Shown here in pieces: positions 45,205-58,470 of a DNA stretch of 64,000 nucleotides (position 1 is its first letter; each line of letters starts with the position of its first letter). Source of the DNA: Burhinus oedicnemus (taxonomy: Eukaryota; Chordata; Aves; Charadriiformes; Burhinidae); contig VFFE01007638.1 in NCBI GenBank assembly GCA_008921705.1, forward strand, positions 871,706 through 935,705. Direction: 5' to 3'. The position numbers were made by a program, and so were the translations under genes. The notes below the pieces were generated by a model. That model ran no database searches and was not told where the DNA came from. It was given only the letters and a program-made list of their open reading frames with translations.

Positions 45205-48200
45205 TACTCTGATCTTCTCTTACTTAGAAAGGAGATACACTTGGGCCTGTGTATTTGTGGCAAGCTAAATAGCTATTATAATGGAGTAAACGAGCAGCAC
45301 TAAGTTTTTAAGGGGAAAATAGAAACCTCACCCAGTCATGGTTAAAGCAGTTTAGGCTGACAACTCAAAACCAAAATTCTCCAAATTTTCTATCAATTCT
45401 TGAAAGAAGTGTGATGCCATTGGCAATGTATTGAATGGAAATCATACATTCATCCAAAATGTCCCCTACCTACATATGGGAGCAATATTTCTGTAGTGAA
45501 CAGGACCCATAGACAGTCACATTAACCTATTCCAGTACCATTATTTTCAAGCTTCCCCTCCTAAGTACAGATCAGACCGAACAGTATTCGATTTCAATGT
45601 ATATCTATTGTTCATTCTTTGAAAATGTATTTCTGTTGCTAAATATCCAACTAACATTTATCCATAATTTAGCCCATTTTAGCCAAAAAGGCTCCTAATG
45701 TTGAATCTTTTCTACATGATTCAAAACCATGTCCTTCTGTGTGTTCATCCATTTCTTAGTACTTACAGCGAGGTAACTAAGTCATTCCTTCTTCCACTGA
45801 CTTAGTATAGTCTAGGACTAACAGATGTAAATGGCTTCTGTTATTCTAGATACATACTATAAGTGAGTTTCTTTTAGTATTATCTTCCAGTCTGTACACT
45901 ACACTGTCAGACTAATATTTCTTGACTGTGTGAGGTTTTTGTGTATGTGGGACATTAATCTCCTTAGCGCTGGCATCCTTGCTTGGATAAGCTGAGGTCA
46001 GGAGTGTATGTTTATCTTGCCAAGATTTTCTTAGAATTTCTTTCTTTCTCACACATTTAAGATGTTAGCTTTATGTTTCTTGTAGAATTACATGGAAAGC
46101 AGATACAGTCAAATGAACATTACAAAGGCTTTTATTATTTTTAAGGAGGAACTGAGCTGGTGATACTGTAGTTGAATAAAACTAATTCAGGGTGCCTACA
46201 AAGATTATTAGCAACAGAATATGTGGAATATGACACAAGCTTCTTTTTAGGCAATCTTGCAAGATTTGCTGCTTCTGGCTGTTGATACTGCAAAACAATT
46301 GCAATGAAAAACAGCACCTTTTCTGCCTGCATGAGGTGAGACATCTGTAACTGTTTACTACAATTATCTATTTTTTCAGCTGAGAATGGACCAGTAAATC
46401 AAATATAGTTATTACAATGATTTGGAAGATGCATCTGTGTAAACATAGCAACATCAATTTGTTTTCTGAATTCCGGTTATAATTGGAATCTTCCTGGTGG
46501 ACTACAGGATCCATCTTGTAGCAGGGACTTGACACTCTGAGAAGGTATTACACTGAGGAAACTCAGGACAAGCAAAAGCTGTCATCATTGAATAACTCTG
46601 CCTTCTTAGAATGAGGTGTTTGCCAGTACAATGTAATGGATGATATTTTTCTTGGGAAGTACCATTTTATTGCCAGAATATCAGAATCAGGTATTGAAAA
46701 TGGTGATTCCAAGGCCTCCATCAATGTGTGAAATAACAGAAATGAGAAATCTGTGTTAGAGAACTGCATCTAGGCATTTTCTGTGTCTCAGAAAGCTGCG
46801 ATTTTCTTGCACTTTTCCGGTAGCATGAGCCCTGCATGATAAATTCCTCTGCTAGATGTCTATGCCTTGTTTCACTTCCAAGAAGTACCTTAAAGTAGAG
46901 CAGAAAAAGAGATTTCCTTTAGTCAGGGGACTCCATGGTAGAGTCTTTTTATCTAAACTCTTCTATACTTTCTGGGTACCTCCTAGCTGCACCCTATTCC
47001 AGGTTTACTGTTGTTTTTCCAGAACACACAATGGGAACAGTCACTCTGCCATGTTGTCTTCCAGCTGTGCCTATCCAAGAGAGTGCTAGTTGGAGTGGGG
47101 CAAAACCATGTCACAGAACACATGGTGAATAGTGAAACAGCATGGATAATCACCTGCTCAGGCCCATACCTTGACCATTTTCATTTCCTGATATGGCCTC
47201 AAAAATTCATAGACGGGAGTACTCACTGATCCCTACCTAGATCACAGAAAATTTCCTACGAATCTTTCACCGAAACCAGTCACAAAAGAGTAGCCTTCAC
47301 TCAGAAAGGAAGACTGTGATGTCTTTTAATGCTGTAACAAAGAAAATGAACTTAACTCAAAGTGTGGCCACCAGCTCAAGCAATGTTTGCACAAAGCATT
47401 GACAATCTGCTGAGGTTCAGAGGTTATAGCTAATTTACCAGCACCAAAACTGCAGACCTGTCAAATATAATGCCTTGAACATTATGACCTTCTACAGCAA
47501 CGGAGGGGCATTTCTACAATGGAGTACTGTGGTGCCCCTCCAGACCTGTGAACACATGATGTGCTATGTCTAGTATGCAGAGTCATTCAGCAGAGAGGAG
47601 CCAAAGTTGAGGAACTCTGGGGTGCCCACCAACAAACCTGTAAATAAGTTGACTTTCATTCCTTCTGTCTTCATAGGATGCTTCTTCAATAAGCGTTAGC
47701 TAAAATAGCAGTTAGCTAGAAGCAGTTAGATTTAAAAGCAGTAGTCATGTCTGATCCTACCAGTTGGGCCACTACAACAAATTTACTACACTTTGACATC
47801 TACTGCAGAGGCCTTTCATACATTTCAAATTGTGTAAAACTTTAAAGATTTTCCTAAAATGTAAAACGTTGATTAACACATCATAAACATTATTCACCAT
47901 GATACATGTTGGCAGTACACAAATTACAGAAGTTTTGCTATCTGCATAAATTAAGCAACCACTCTTAAAACACTTGAGTTATAGAGTAACTGCTGATTAG
48001 CTAGATATTCAAAGTATGATAAGGGCACAGGACAGCAGCATCAAGCATTCCCCATTAGAAGCATTAGCCTGCATATATATTGGTCACTTGGCAGTACAAA
48101 ACCGGTATCTCTGTACTGGTACAGGCGTTCTTGCTACCAGGCACTCGGATGCAAATTTGACACACATTCACACACGCAAAAAGGCAATCACATACTACTA

Positions 48201-51200
48201 CCTGCAGTTCAATTAGCATTAAAACACTGGCCTCAAGGTACCTTATGGACAGATCTTTTAAATTATGCTTGGCAATAACAGAGAAAAATAAAGAATTTCA
48301 AGGAAGTTCAAGGAAGTTAAATAATTTTTACAAGCTGGATTTTTAAAGGCAGTAATAATTACTGCCTTCTGTCCTTCAAAAAGAAAGAGGAAACCAGCAG
48401 AAAGAAGGAAATCAAAGAAAAAGATTTTTACAGGATGTCAAAAATGAATCGCACAAATCAACAAAAAGTGAAGAGATTTTCTGAGCTGATAAACATACAT
48501 GAACAAGAGGCTAATTGTAAACAACACTGCTGTAAAACCAATTTAATTGCTAGAGAGAGAAGAAAATCTTAAAAGACAGACAAAGAAGCTCATGCAGAAC
48601 ACAACACAGGAGCTGAACGATTATGATTATTGCCATCAAGGAATTTTTGAACAGCATACAATAATGGAAAAAAATGCAGGCAACTCACAAACTGTTCAAG
48701 CCCTGTTGAACCTTTAAGCAAGTATAAATATAACTTGGAAAAGAAGTACACAAAAGCCAGCGTGTAATTATACAAGATACAACAGTAGTGAAACAGAAAA
48801 TTAAGTAACCTAGAAAACCTGGGTAGAGATGCTAAAGGTAATCAGCTCTTACAAGGACAAAAGCAGATTTTTTTCCCTCTCCTTTGAAATAGTCTTGCTA
48901 ATGAAAACTAAGAATACAATAAGGATTGAAATTTTTATGGTTATGATAAGAGAAGATCTATTATTTCAAAATAGAAGGATGTAGTCAGGAAGTGTTTTGA
49001 TATGACATACATAACACTGACCTCATCTTCTTCGAAACTTCATAACTGTCATCAGATAAAAACAGCTCCCTGAATGTTGCTAACTCAGCATGGTGCTATT
49101 GGCCACTGTATTATTATAACATGTTTTAAAAATGTTGCGAAAGAAATGTGGAATTTCAGAAGTGCTCCAAGGTGGATTAACTCTCCTCATCTTGACACCA
49201 TGATAAACTCTCAGTGCATTTAGTGCAGAATGCTGACAGTGGATTCTTCTTCTCTGACTGTATCCATCAAAGCATTATGTGTCAATTCTAAGCAAGCTAC
49301 ATGGGATCCCTTTATGTTAAAAGTAAAAGGACAGGCCCCTTCAGAAGGTAAATTATCTTCTCTGAAGATGGGTACCTAAAATAGCTAAAATTCATCACTT
49401 TCTAGAGGTGGTTCCCTAGGGAACATAGACAGAGACCAAGACAACCAGGTTAGGCAAGATAGGTACATTTTTTACAGCAAACTTCAGCAAGATAATTTTC
49501 ATGGTGTCTGTGTCTGGAAAACCTCTCATTGTTGTTTGACCAATGATAATAATATAAAAGCAAGGTGCCTCACGCTGAAAGATCCAGAATTACATTTGTT
49601 CCCAAGCATTTGGAGATGCTTTCAAAACAAAATATGCCATTTTTTACCAGGGAATCTAATGGAAACCCAACATTGCAAATTTTTTTTTTTTCTAACTGTT
49701 TAGCATACAGAACTAGTCGTTACAAAAAACTTAGGAGGGTATTACTACAAAATATTTTTTCAGATTAAGAAACTTGCTGAAAATCACTAGGGAAAGCATA
49801 AAGCTGAAAAGATTTTGGTGTTCATTCTTTCATTTTCACTCACATTCACTCATTCAAAATAGATCTCTTCAGTTTTAGGATTCATACGTCCCTTACTGAC
49901 CTCTATGTTTCAACCAGTTGCCTATGTTGTCAAAGTTGAAATTAGTTTGGTCGAGTCCCCAGCTAACTGGAAGCTGGAGAGCATAGCTAGGAAACTAAAA
50001 GACTACATATGTGAAGTCTGACACACACACACAAACACTTTGGTCCACAAATCAAGCTCAGAACTTCACAGCAGCCTGTAATTTTTCATTAGATTGCCAG
50101 CTTTTCCAAATTTCTGAACAGAAAGTTAGAAACAGTAGGGGATGACACAGCTAAAAGGAATTTCTGCTTCTATTCCACCTGAACTGACAATTTAGACTGA
50201 TGTATTGCTTAGGAGAGTTGGACAGCAACTTCATCCCTCTTCTTTCCAGTCAGCTAGTGACTCTTTTATAAAGCTTCTAATCTTGAGATAGCTTTATATA
50301 CTAGTCCAGCTGGATTCTGTGCAAACATTTGTATTGCATGCAACTGCTGTGTGGAAATCTGTTTTCTACCAACTGAGAAACATCTGTAGATTATGTCCTA
50401 GTTAATGCAGAAGGTCTTTGTTCATTCCTTTGTTTTGGCTTATTTATATGATCCCTCTTTTTATTAGTCTCCCTGCTGTCTAACAAACTTCAGTTGATAT
50501 AACACACTGCTGTGAAAAATCTAAACTGCATTAGTAGGATCAAACATATACAGTATCTTCAGTATTCACTTGCTTAAGGTTACATTCTCCCTGCACATTG
50601 CACATATAATTCCCACAAATGTTAATGGGCTTTAAGATTGTGTACTGAGGGCAAACGGGAGCTCTTATATTAGTTGCTGGTTAGATTCCATCATGCTTCA
50701 TAAAGCACTAACTGGTAAAGTGTAATTGTTAGAACAAGGTCCATAACAAAACAATTTAAGAGAACAAAAACTTTTTAATTCCTGCTTAAAATAAAAATGT
50801 CTGTGTATGGCTATGTGATAAGAATTCTGGAGTACTTGTATTTAAATGCACGTACTGGCAATTAGTTGATCCTGCATGGATTCGCTGCAGTAATACATAT
50901 TGTGGACTGATGAAGCAAAAGCTGTTATCAAAGTGAAAAGGAACGTAGACTTTTATAAGGTCAGCAATTTTTCAATGAAGTGGCAGAGCAAGGATTACAG
51001 CTTCAGACATCTTGGTACCTATTTAAATATCTAGAACTTTGAACATTTGTTGGTGTTTCTGGGGATAAAATAAATCATTTAGGAAAAGAAAAAGAAAAAC
51101 GGCCTCTTTATTACATGTATTTACTTCCCCTTTGAAGTTCGTGTCAGATTTGCTCATTTAAAAGAAAATAATTCCACTACAGTCATTACAGTAATTCAGG

Positions 51201-51673
51201 TTCAAACAGCTGATGAAACCAAGCTATATTCTCTCTGCTTTGAAGATCTTCAGTTAGTTTTCTCACACACATTTTGAATAAATCTTCTAAAACACAATGC
51301 TAAGGAAAAAATTGACAGACTGGAAGGAGTAAACCATGGTATCAGAGATATTAAAAATGAGAAAATAAAATCTTTCTCAAGAAGGTCATGTAATCTTTCC
51401 CTCGCTACAGCAGATTTTTTTTTTTTCTATAAAGCTTTTTTCAAATCCAGTTTAAAAATGAACAAGTGGCATTTCCATCACTTCCCTTGAGAGGCAATTT
51501 CATACTTAATGTATTCTCAGTGTATATAAGGTAGGGAGGGACACCCACATCTCCCACTTTGTTGAAAAGTGCTCTAATCATTTGGGAGAGAGGGCAGGTG
51601 GGAGGGAAGGAAATGTATTCCACCCCTCTTGTTGAAGCTGTGTCACTATGCAGAAAAGATTTCAAGGTACCAT
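45205..51673. other. Unique AT-rich sequence
   Basis: No gene or clear transposon recognised. Open frames are 61-77 codons. A short CA run lies near 50021-50036 and a 10 bp direct duplication at 48298-48317. Confidence 0.45.
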
Positions 51674-51700
51674 GGGATGGGGGAGGGAGAGGGAGAGGGG
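51674..51700 (+). other. G-quadruplex-type run
   Basis: Five runs of three or more G on the + strand, separated by 1-3 bases (GGG, GGGGG, GGG, GGG, GGGG), satisfy the usual quadruplex pattern. It continues into a GA-rich tract to about 51716. It is isolated in AT-rich DNA. Confidence 0.8.
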
Positions 51701-51716
51701 AAAGAAGAGAAAGAGC

Positions 51717-54700
51717 TGTCTTCTAGTTAGCACATTCAGTTTCGTACAGGGAATCCTAGGTTATCGTTATGAGTTTTACTCTAGAGATTTTATTTTACCC
51801 GCTGGTCAAGATAAAATGGGAAACATTTCTAGCTAATTTGTCTACAGTTCTTATTTTTGTAAAATCATATATAGAAATACAAGATTGAAGAGGCGTGACC
51901 ATCTGTTTTTCTCAGATGGTATTTTGCAATAGCATCATGCAGATAGATCTGAATAAAAAACAAAAAACCCAAAAAACCACTTCCCTGGACAATCTGTTGG
52001 TGTTATATACAATACCTTGTGCAACTTCCAGGTTAGACATTAATTCCACCTGTGGAGTGCTCCTTAATAATACATATTTAAGGGCAAAAAATATTATGTT
52101 AATAGGAAAATGAAATCCTATTAATTAATCTTACTTTATCTACAAAAGCATCTTCTTGGCTTTGGCATTTCAGCATCCTCCTTCCTGTACTACTGAAATT
52201 CAAAGTCCAACAGGGTTTAAGCAGGTTGAGTACATGCCTAAAGTTACACTGTGTTTGAGCTTCATGCTGCATCACTGCTGGTGTTCCTAGAACAGTAGTT
52301 CAGTTTTGGTAAAGCTGTATTCCTTGTGACAAGCTCTTTTCTTGTCACATGCAAATATAGCCATTGCTTCAATGCCTTCTATAAGGAGGCAGGGATAGGA
52401 CAGGGTTAACTTTAGTATAATAAATCCCCATGAATACCTGAAGGATTAGGGTTCTGTCTAAATAGCGGACTTTGTGTTCCAATCTGTAAATGCGGAATAG
52501 TGATCTAATTCAAGCTAATGCTACAACAAAACTGAGCTAGTGATCCTTTTTTTCTTTTAATATTCTGATTTTTGAGCAAGATATTTTTACTGAATGCCTC
52601 ATCACAGGAGGATTTCTGGATTTTGTCAATGAAAGCACCTCTGTGCCTAGTGGAATACTTTTGCAGTGGGTAAGTGGCAGGAGGAAGTAATTAGGGAGGG
52701 GGGACTATATGAAAGTCAAAAGATGAAAGTGTTATGACACTTAAGCAAGCTCAGATAAAATACTTGAGAAAACTCAATTTTAGCTCCTGTGATACGTAGG
52801 CTAAAGTTGACTATGACTCTCATTCAGTCATAATGATAAGTCTTTGGCTCCAAACTCTATCTCTGCACTTTGTTCTTCTCCATCTGTTCAATCCAGTGTC
52901 ACTCTTAGCAGCTTCCTTCATATCTTTACTTCACAAAACTTCCCTCCCACAATTCCAGAATGGATGAATACATTCCAACTACAGTGAGTACCCACTAGCT
53001 GTTTTCTGTACCATCCTCTTTGTTTTGTGCTGAGCCATCTGTTGTCCTTAGACTTTGGAGCTGAGTATTCATTAGTGATTGAGCACTGATTTCTGAGCAA
53101 AATTTACACTTAAAGCACCACAGGCACTGTTAGATTTAGAGTACGTAGAAGGTAGAACAGAATTTAATAAATAAGTTCATCTCATACCTATGGAAGTGGT
53201 GTGCATGATTATCTGTGCTGCCACATGCAGTTTGAACAAATCTTCCGTCTCTCTCTTCAATTTCTACAGCACAAAGTATTTCACATCACAATATATCATC
53301 AGACAAAGGCTGTAATTGATTCTGGAAGTCACATTCCTGCAAGTGACAGAATGATGCTATGCACCACCTTCTTTTCCTTCCATTCCAAGCACCCATTGTT
53401 GTTGCAAAACAGATGAGACTTAGGATATTTACTGCCTATTGTGCATAAACTCAAGATAGGGGACACAATTCTTAGTTGTCTCCCAGATAGTGAAGTAAGG
53501 CTTCCAAGAGTGAACTCATTTGTCTGAGTGCTCATTTCACTTTCTCCAGGCACATATCAAGATTAAGTAGGAAATCACTGTATCTTTATGTGCTTTTACA
53601 AAGAACGAACACAGACTTAAAATGACAACAAAATTCCAAATTGATATTCTCAGTGCAATGCCTGTCAATACAAAAGCAACTCAATTTTTATACACTCAAA
53701 AGAAAAACAGAATAGCAAATTGGAATAGTGAAGTAGGCAGCATAATCTAACACAGCACCAACCTCAAAAAACATACTTTGATCTTGATCAAAGGTAGAGA
53801 AACTGGATGGGTACCTATCTTCATCTACAGTGTTTCTCCTGTAGTGTGAGATAGCAACTGCTGACTTCACAATGGTGAGCAGCAGTTACTCACACTGAAG
53901 TGAATGAAATTACTCATGTGAGAAACACCACCAATGACAGAAAGAGATTCATAATCTGACATTTAGTGAATAACTTCTAACACTCTCCTGTAGTCCCCAA
54001 TGTAAGCTGTCTGCAAGACTACCTGAGACAAACTCTAAGGTACTTTGTTACCTCAGCAAAAGGTAGTTCAGCCAAAATGTAGCAAAACAAAATGTAAAGA
54101 AATGCAAAAAATGTAAAGAAATGTAAAGAAAGGGAAAATGTAAAGAAAGAGCGATCTCAGGAAAAAAAAGACAGTGAAAAGTAAAAGTCCCTGGATGGAG
54201 GTGAGGGCTCTGACTATGAGATGTTAAGATAATTCTGTATTTTTCAGGGTCTACGTGAAGAATATAGGAGAGGAAAAAGTTGGCACGGATTTTAAATTAC
54301 TGTGACAGTAGAGATCCAATAGGAATTGATTCAAACTGTCAGATATGAAATGCATGAACTATGTAGTTCATGCAAAACATACATATTGTTCATGATTTGC
54401 TCCAGCTCTGTTTTTCAAAACACTAAAAGCACACTCTATAATTTCTCACTAATCTCCTTGGTATGAGTTGAACAACATTTTAGCTTAACAGATTTATCCA
54501 GTAAAACACTTCTGAAAATGACCCTCTTTAAAAAAAAAAATTCTTCCACTAACAGTTAGTCAACCAAAAACGCCTTCCACAAGTACTGTTCTAGTTCCTC
54601 CCACAATCTCTTCACCAGAAAATTGAACAATATGCTATAAAGTCAAATAGATTCAAGCTACAGAAAAATGTGTTCAACAGACAAGACTCACCAAGTGTGT

Positions 54701-54787
54701 GTTCTTTTACTTACACAAGTGGTCTGCAGCACAGAGGACCCAAACCAGTATTTCTGGGAAAAAAAAAAAAAAAAAAAGGTTCTTTTT
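51717..54787. other. Unique AT-rich sequence
   Basis: I see no gene. A small degenerate minisatellite lies at 54091-54150 and a long A run at about 54760-54778 precedes the assembly gap. Confidence 0.5.
54091..54150 (+). repeat. Degenerate AATGTAAAGAA tandem repeat
   Basis: Four recognisable ATGTAAAGAA units and one variant lie within 60 bases, spaced about 10-19 bases apart. It is purine-rich and consistent with slippage growth. Confidence 0.75.
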
Positions 54788-54807
54788 NNNNNNNNNNNNN
54801 NNNNNNN
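54788..54807. other. Assembly gap of 20 N between A runs
   Basis: A 20-base N block lies between two long A runs (about 54760-54778 and 54812-54834), each followed by a GTTCTT-like phrase. The placeholder length and the repeated flanks suggest an unresolved homopolymer or a falsely duplicated join. Confidence 0.98.
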
Positions 54808-54901
54808 TTTTAAAAAAAAAAAAAAAAAAAAAAAGTTCTTCCTGAATGCATATTATATAAATTTCTGTTTCCAACATATTTGTGGAAAAAAAAAAAAAAA
54901 A
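54808..54901. repeat. Paired poly(A) runs
   Basis: Runs of A lie at about 54812-54834 and 54884-54901, separated by about 50 bases of ordinary sequence. Together with the run before the gap, three long A tracts fall within 150 bases. Confidence 0.9.
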
Positions 54902-55364
54902 GCATGGCAGCAGATTTCAGGTCACATCATCCATGGACATGCCACAGCAGTGGTATTTGGAGAGGTTGTCCAACTAACGTTAGGGACTCACAATCCTTCC
55001 CTTGCCTTTGGCATAAGGACTAGCTGTATAGACCTATATAACATAGATGAATGACCACACCCTCATGCTTAACACTGGCTTGAAGTGCTGGGTTCTCCAC
55101 TCACACCATTTCGTTGCGGGCAACTTAAGAGTCTAATTTAGTTTCTCTCTTAGATTTCTAGTCTCTTGTGGTCAGCTCAGGACACATAATAATGTCTGCC
55201 AAAGCTATGTGAGTAGATAAACTAACACTGCAATCTTTAAAAATTTGCTAATTTTTTTATGCAGCTCCATCAATAGGATCAAATTTCATTAAATGAGTTC
55301 AAGTCTTTGTGTTGCAAAAGGTATGAAAGCAATAGGTATTTAAGGAATGCTCCACCTGGAAGTG

Positions 55365-55444
55365 ATTTTTATTTTATTTTATTTTATTTTATTTTATTTT
55401 ATTTTATTTTATTTTATTTTATTTTATTTTATTTTATTATTTTA
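55365..55444 (+). repeat. (ATTTT)n pentanucleotide microsatellite
   Basis: About fifteen near-perfect ATTTT units form an 80-base tract with one shortened unit at the right end. It is the longest pure microsatellite in the window. Confidence 0.97.
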
Positions 55445-58289
55445 TGTATTATTCATTTAAGAGTCTTGGCCTTGCATAGCCACAGTTCAGAAAGAAAAAA
55501 TATCTAAAAAAAAGGCAGGTCTCCAAAGCTTATGTAAAAGTAGACCACATATCCATTTTAAGCACAATTTTGAAGGGGTTTCTTGGAAATGTTATCTAAA
55601 GCCCTAAATGTTTATGAAGAGTCAGGTTTGGAATATTTGTTGGTGAGTTGAGTTTCAATGTGCTTACCTCTCGCTATGTTGCATCCAACCAGACCATAAA
55701 AAGATAATATAAAGGAGATCTTGGTCTCTCAAGAGTGCAAAGAGCTTTTGAGAGTGTAACAATAACAGGCAGTAGCAGCTGAGGATGGATTCAGATGTTT
55801 ACTACAGTCCCTCTGCAGATTTACTCACAAAGCCTTGAATGCCTTCTGTGTCAGGACAGTAAAACAAGGACCTATTCATGTTTGTCTTCCCACTCTTAAT
55901 TAGGGGCTCCAGGTTACTCCTTGGACACTGAGCTTTAATACACCTTTGAGTTCTCTAATATCTTAGGAAATATAGCTATACTGCTCACAGGTGCATGTAT
56001 TATTTGCAAATACACAATAGCTTTTGGCTTCTTCCCAAGCCCACTAAAGTTTACTGTAGCCTATTCTATTAAGCTTAGTTTTCTAGTTTCAGTAGAAGGC
56101 ACTGTTCAATGTATATATATGGTGTATAGGTGAAATCTATCAGACAAAATGCTTAATCTGCAGGAATTTGTCCTAGTAATGATTTTTTACTTCAGTCCTC
56201 AAATTAGGAAAGTGCTTACATTCCATTAATTTATAGTAAGCATATAGATATATTTAAATGCAATTTATGAAGCAAGGATATTTTCCTCAGTTACAGATAT
56301 GATATAAAAGTCTTCAGCTGACAGACTGTGTCAAGCTCAGTCTTCCTATACTCTAAAACAATTGATCTTCTATGTAATATTATATTACAAAGATTCTGTA
56401 ACAACAATCAGCAATTTAGAGTTTCAGCTACCAGGTGGGTTGGTGTGCCAAATGTATCAGATCTTTAAACAAACATTGAAAGATGACACCTTTTCAAGTG
56501 CCTCTGCTCCTTTTATAGCCTCTCTAGTGAAGCAGTGTTTAACAGAGCAATGGCTTGTACACGGGGGAATGAGGAGTTTAATGGTTCATACATACTTTAT
56601 TTGAAAAATATCAATAACCATTCACAAGTCTCTTCTTGCATAAACTACATGAAAATCCCTATGTAAATGGTGCATAGCTTCTTTATGATTCATGCTATGG
56701 GTTGGTCGGTGGTTGGTTGGGGTTTTTTTTATAGCGTTGAATCACTCCTGGAAGTGTGGCTTTACCTGCCAAGCTTAAGGTAAATTTCCATTGGTGATTA
56801 AATACATGTTTCATTCCCTACAGTGTTTTTCAGTTACATAAATAGGCTGGATGGAACACTCTATTTTCCCTTGTTATTAAAACACAAAGTAGTCATATAG
56901 AGGTACTCAATAATACCTATTTGGTAGATTGGCAGTCTAATTTATTCAACCAAATTAAAAAGCCAGAAACAGAATTGTATTATAAAAGCCTTGACTGTTA
57001 CTTCATGGCATTTAACTATGCAAAAAAAACATACACAGAGAATTAGAGTGATGATTTTCAGGTGTTCCCTTAGTAGACACCCATAAGTTTAATGATGTTA
57101 AGCCATGACCAACAGGAGACTCAGACAATTCTGTGATAAGCTAAATGTACAGTTTGCAATTTTATTTAGCAGCACTGAGATAACTGTCCTCCAGCTATAC
57201 ATTCGGGCAAATATTTCTATTTGGGAATTCAGGCTAGCAACAATGAACCAAGGTGAAGAAGGTCTGAATTATTCTCTGTTCATTGACCACCATGTACTAG
57301 ATTTGGCCTGCTTAGCCAGAGTGCATTTTTTAAAAATAAGTGAAGGTGTAATACTAAAGGACACCATAAACTTCTTAACCAGGACCAATACTTTTATGAT
57401 TCTGTAATGTAGATTAGGCCTTTCTAGAATGAGATTTACCCTACTGTTTCCCAGTAAAGGTGAAACACCTGAAAAGTAGACCTCTTGAATGAAAAGAAAC
57501 ATTGGGTTTTTTGTGTGTGTGCATGTTTTGATTTTGTTAATTTGTTTGTTTCTTTTGCTAGTTTTGCTGCATAGATAATTCAGGTGACGAACATTGTAAC
57601 ACAAACACTGAACATGAATAACTGAGAGAAGTACTATGAAATAATTATCTTTCCTGGTGGACAGGAAGTTCTTAATATCCCTTTTTCACTAAAGATGCCG
57701 GACACGTCTATCAAGTAACTTCAGTGCTATTTGAGGTAGGCTAAACTCTCCCAACCTATGGTCCAACCTCTGTCAGAATACCAGAAGACGACCTGTGAAG
57801 TTTTATTATTCCATTGGAGAGGGGAATAATTTCAACGTTGAAACTTGTGTTCAAAAATAACAAAATTCTAAGTGAATTTCAGATTAGATTTTGGGGCCTT
57901 TTTTCCACTCACATCAACTGAAAACACTTTTAGATTAAAATTTGCTTTTACTTTCTTTGCATTCTTTATAAAAGTTTGGGACATCCAGCTCCAGGTATAC
58001 AGTTTATAAAAACATTTTTTTATGGGATAGAACCCGTGCTTTTGCACAGTAAAGCTATTTTTTCCTACGAATTATACTTAGGAAGGGTGTGGTCACAGAA
58101 AAGTGTTAAATTTTTGCCCACTCATGTCTACTTCTATGTGAAGTGAAACGTTACTTGGTACTGTCCCATGAAGCTTATGAACAGAGGGTTTGATTGAAGA
58201 TTTAATAAAATTAACACTACTTTCTTATTTTCCTCTTTTCTTCTTAATCTGCTCTTCAAGATGAAACTCATCAGCACTTGACAAAAACT
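55445..58289. other. Unique AT-rich sequence
   Basis: No gene recognised. A GGTT-rich patch lies at about 56699-56731. A 100-codon + strand frame (57105-57407, no ATG at its start) is unrecognised. Confidence 0.45.
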
Positions 58290-58470
58290 GCAAATAACAG
58301 CCAGATGCAGGAGCTGGTTTTATCTTTTTATGCAAGTATGTGGTGCTAATTAGTGCAAATTGATTAAACTTTAATTGCCTGATCCATGGCTAATTAATAT
58401 TTATAAGATGAATGAGCAAGAAAACCAGACATTTATTAAAACACTTTAATGATTTTTCATATGTTTTGAC
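58290..58470. promoter_or_regulatory. Possible conserved non-coding element
   Basis: The stretch holds GCTAATTAGTGC, GATTAAACTTTAATTGCC, GGCTAATTAATATTTA and CACTTTAATG, a dense set of TAATTA-type homeodomain cores in non-repetitive sequence. Vertebrate developmental enhancers often look like this. There is no open frame. Confidence 0.25.

Noticed and set aside
54668..55054. 128-codon frame across the 20-N gap
   Set aside because: It is held open by poly(A) translated as lysine and by unknown bases.
55307..55507. 66-codon repetitive tyrosine/phenylalanine/isoleucine/leucine frame
   Set aside because: A pure translation of the ATTTT microsatellite.
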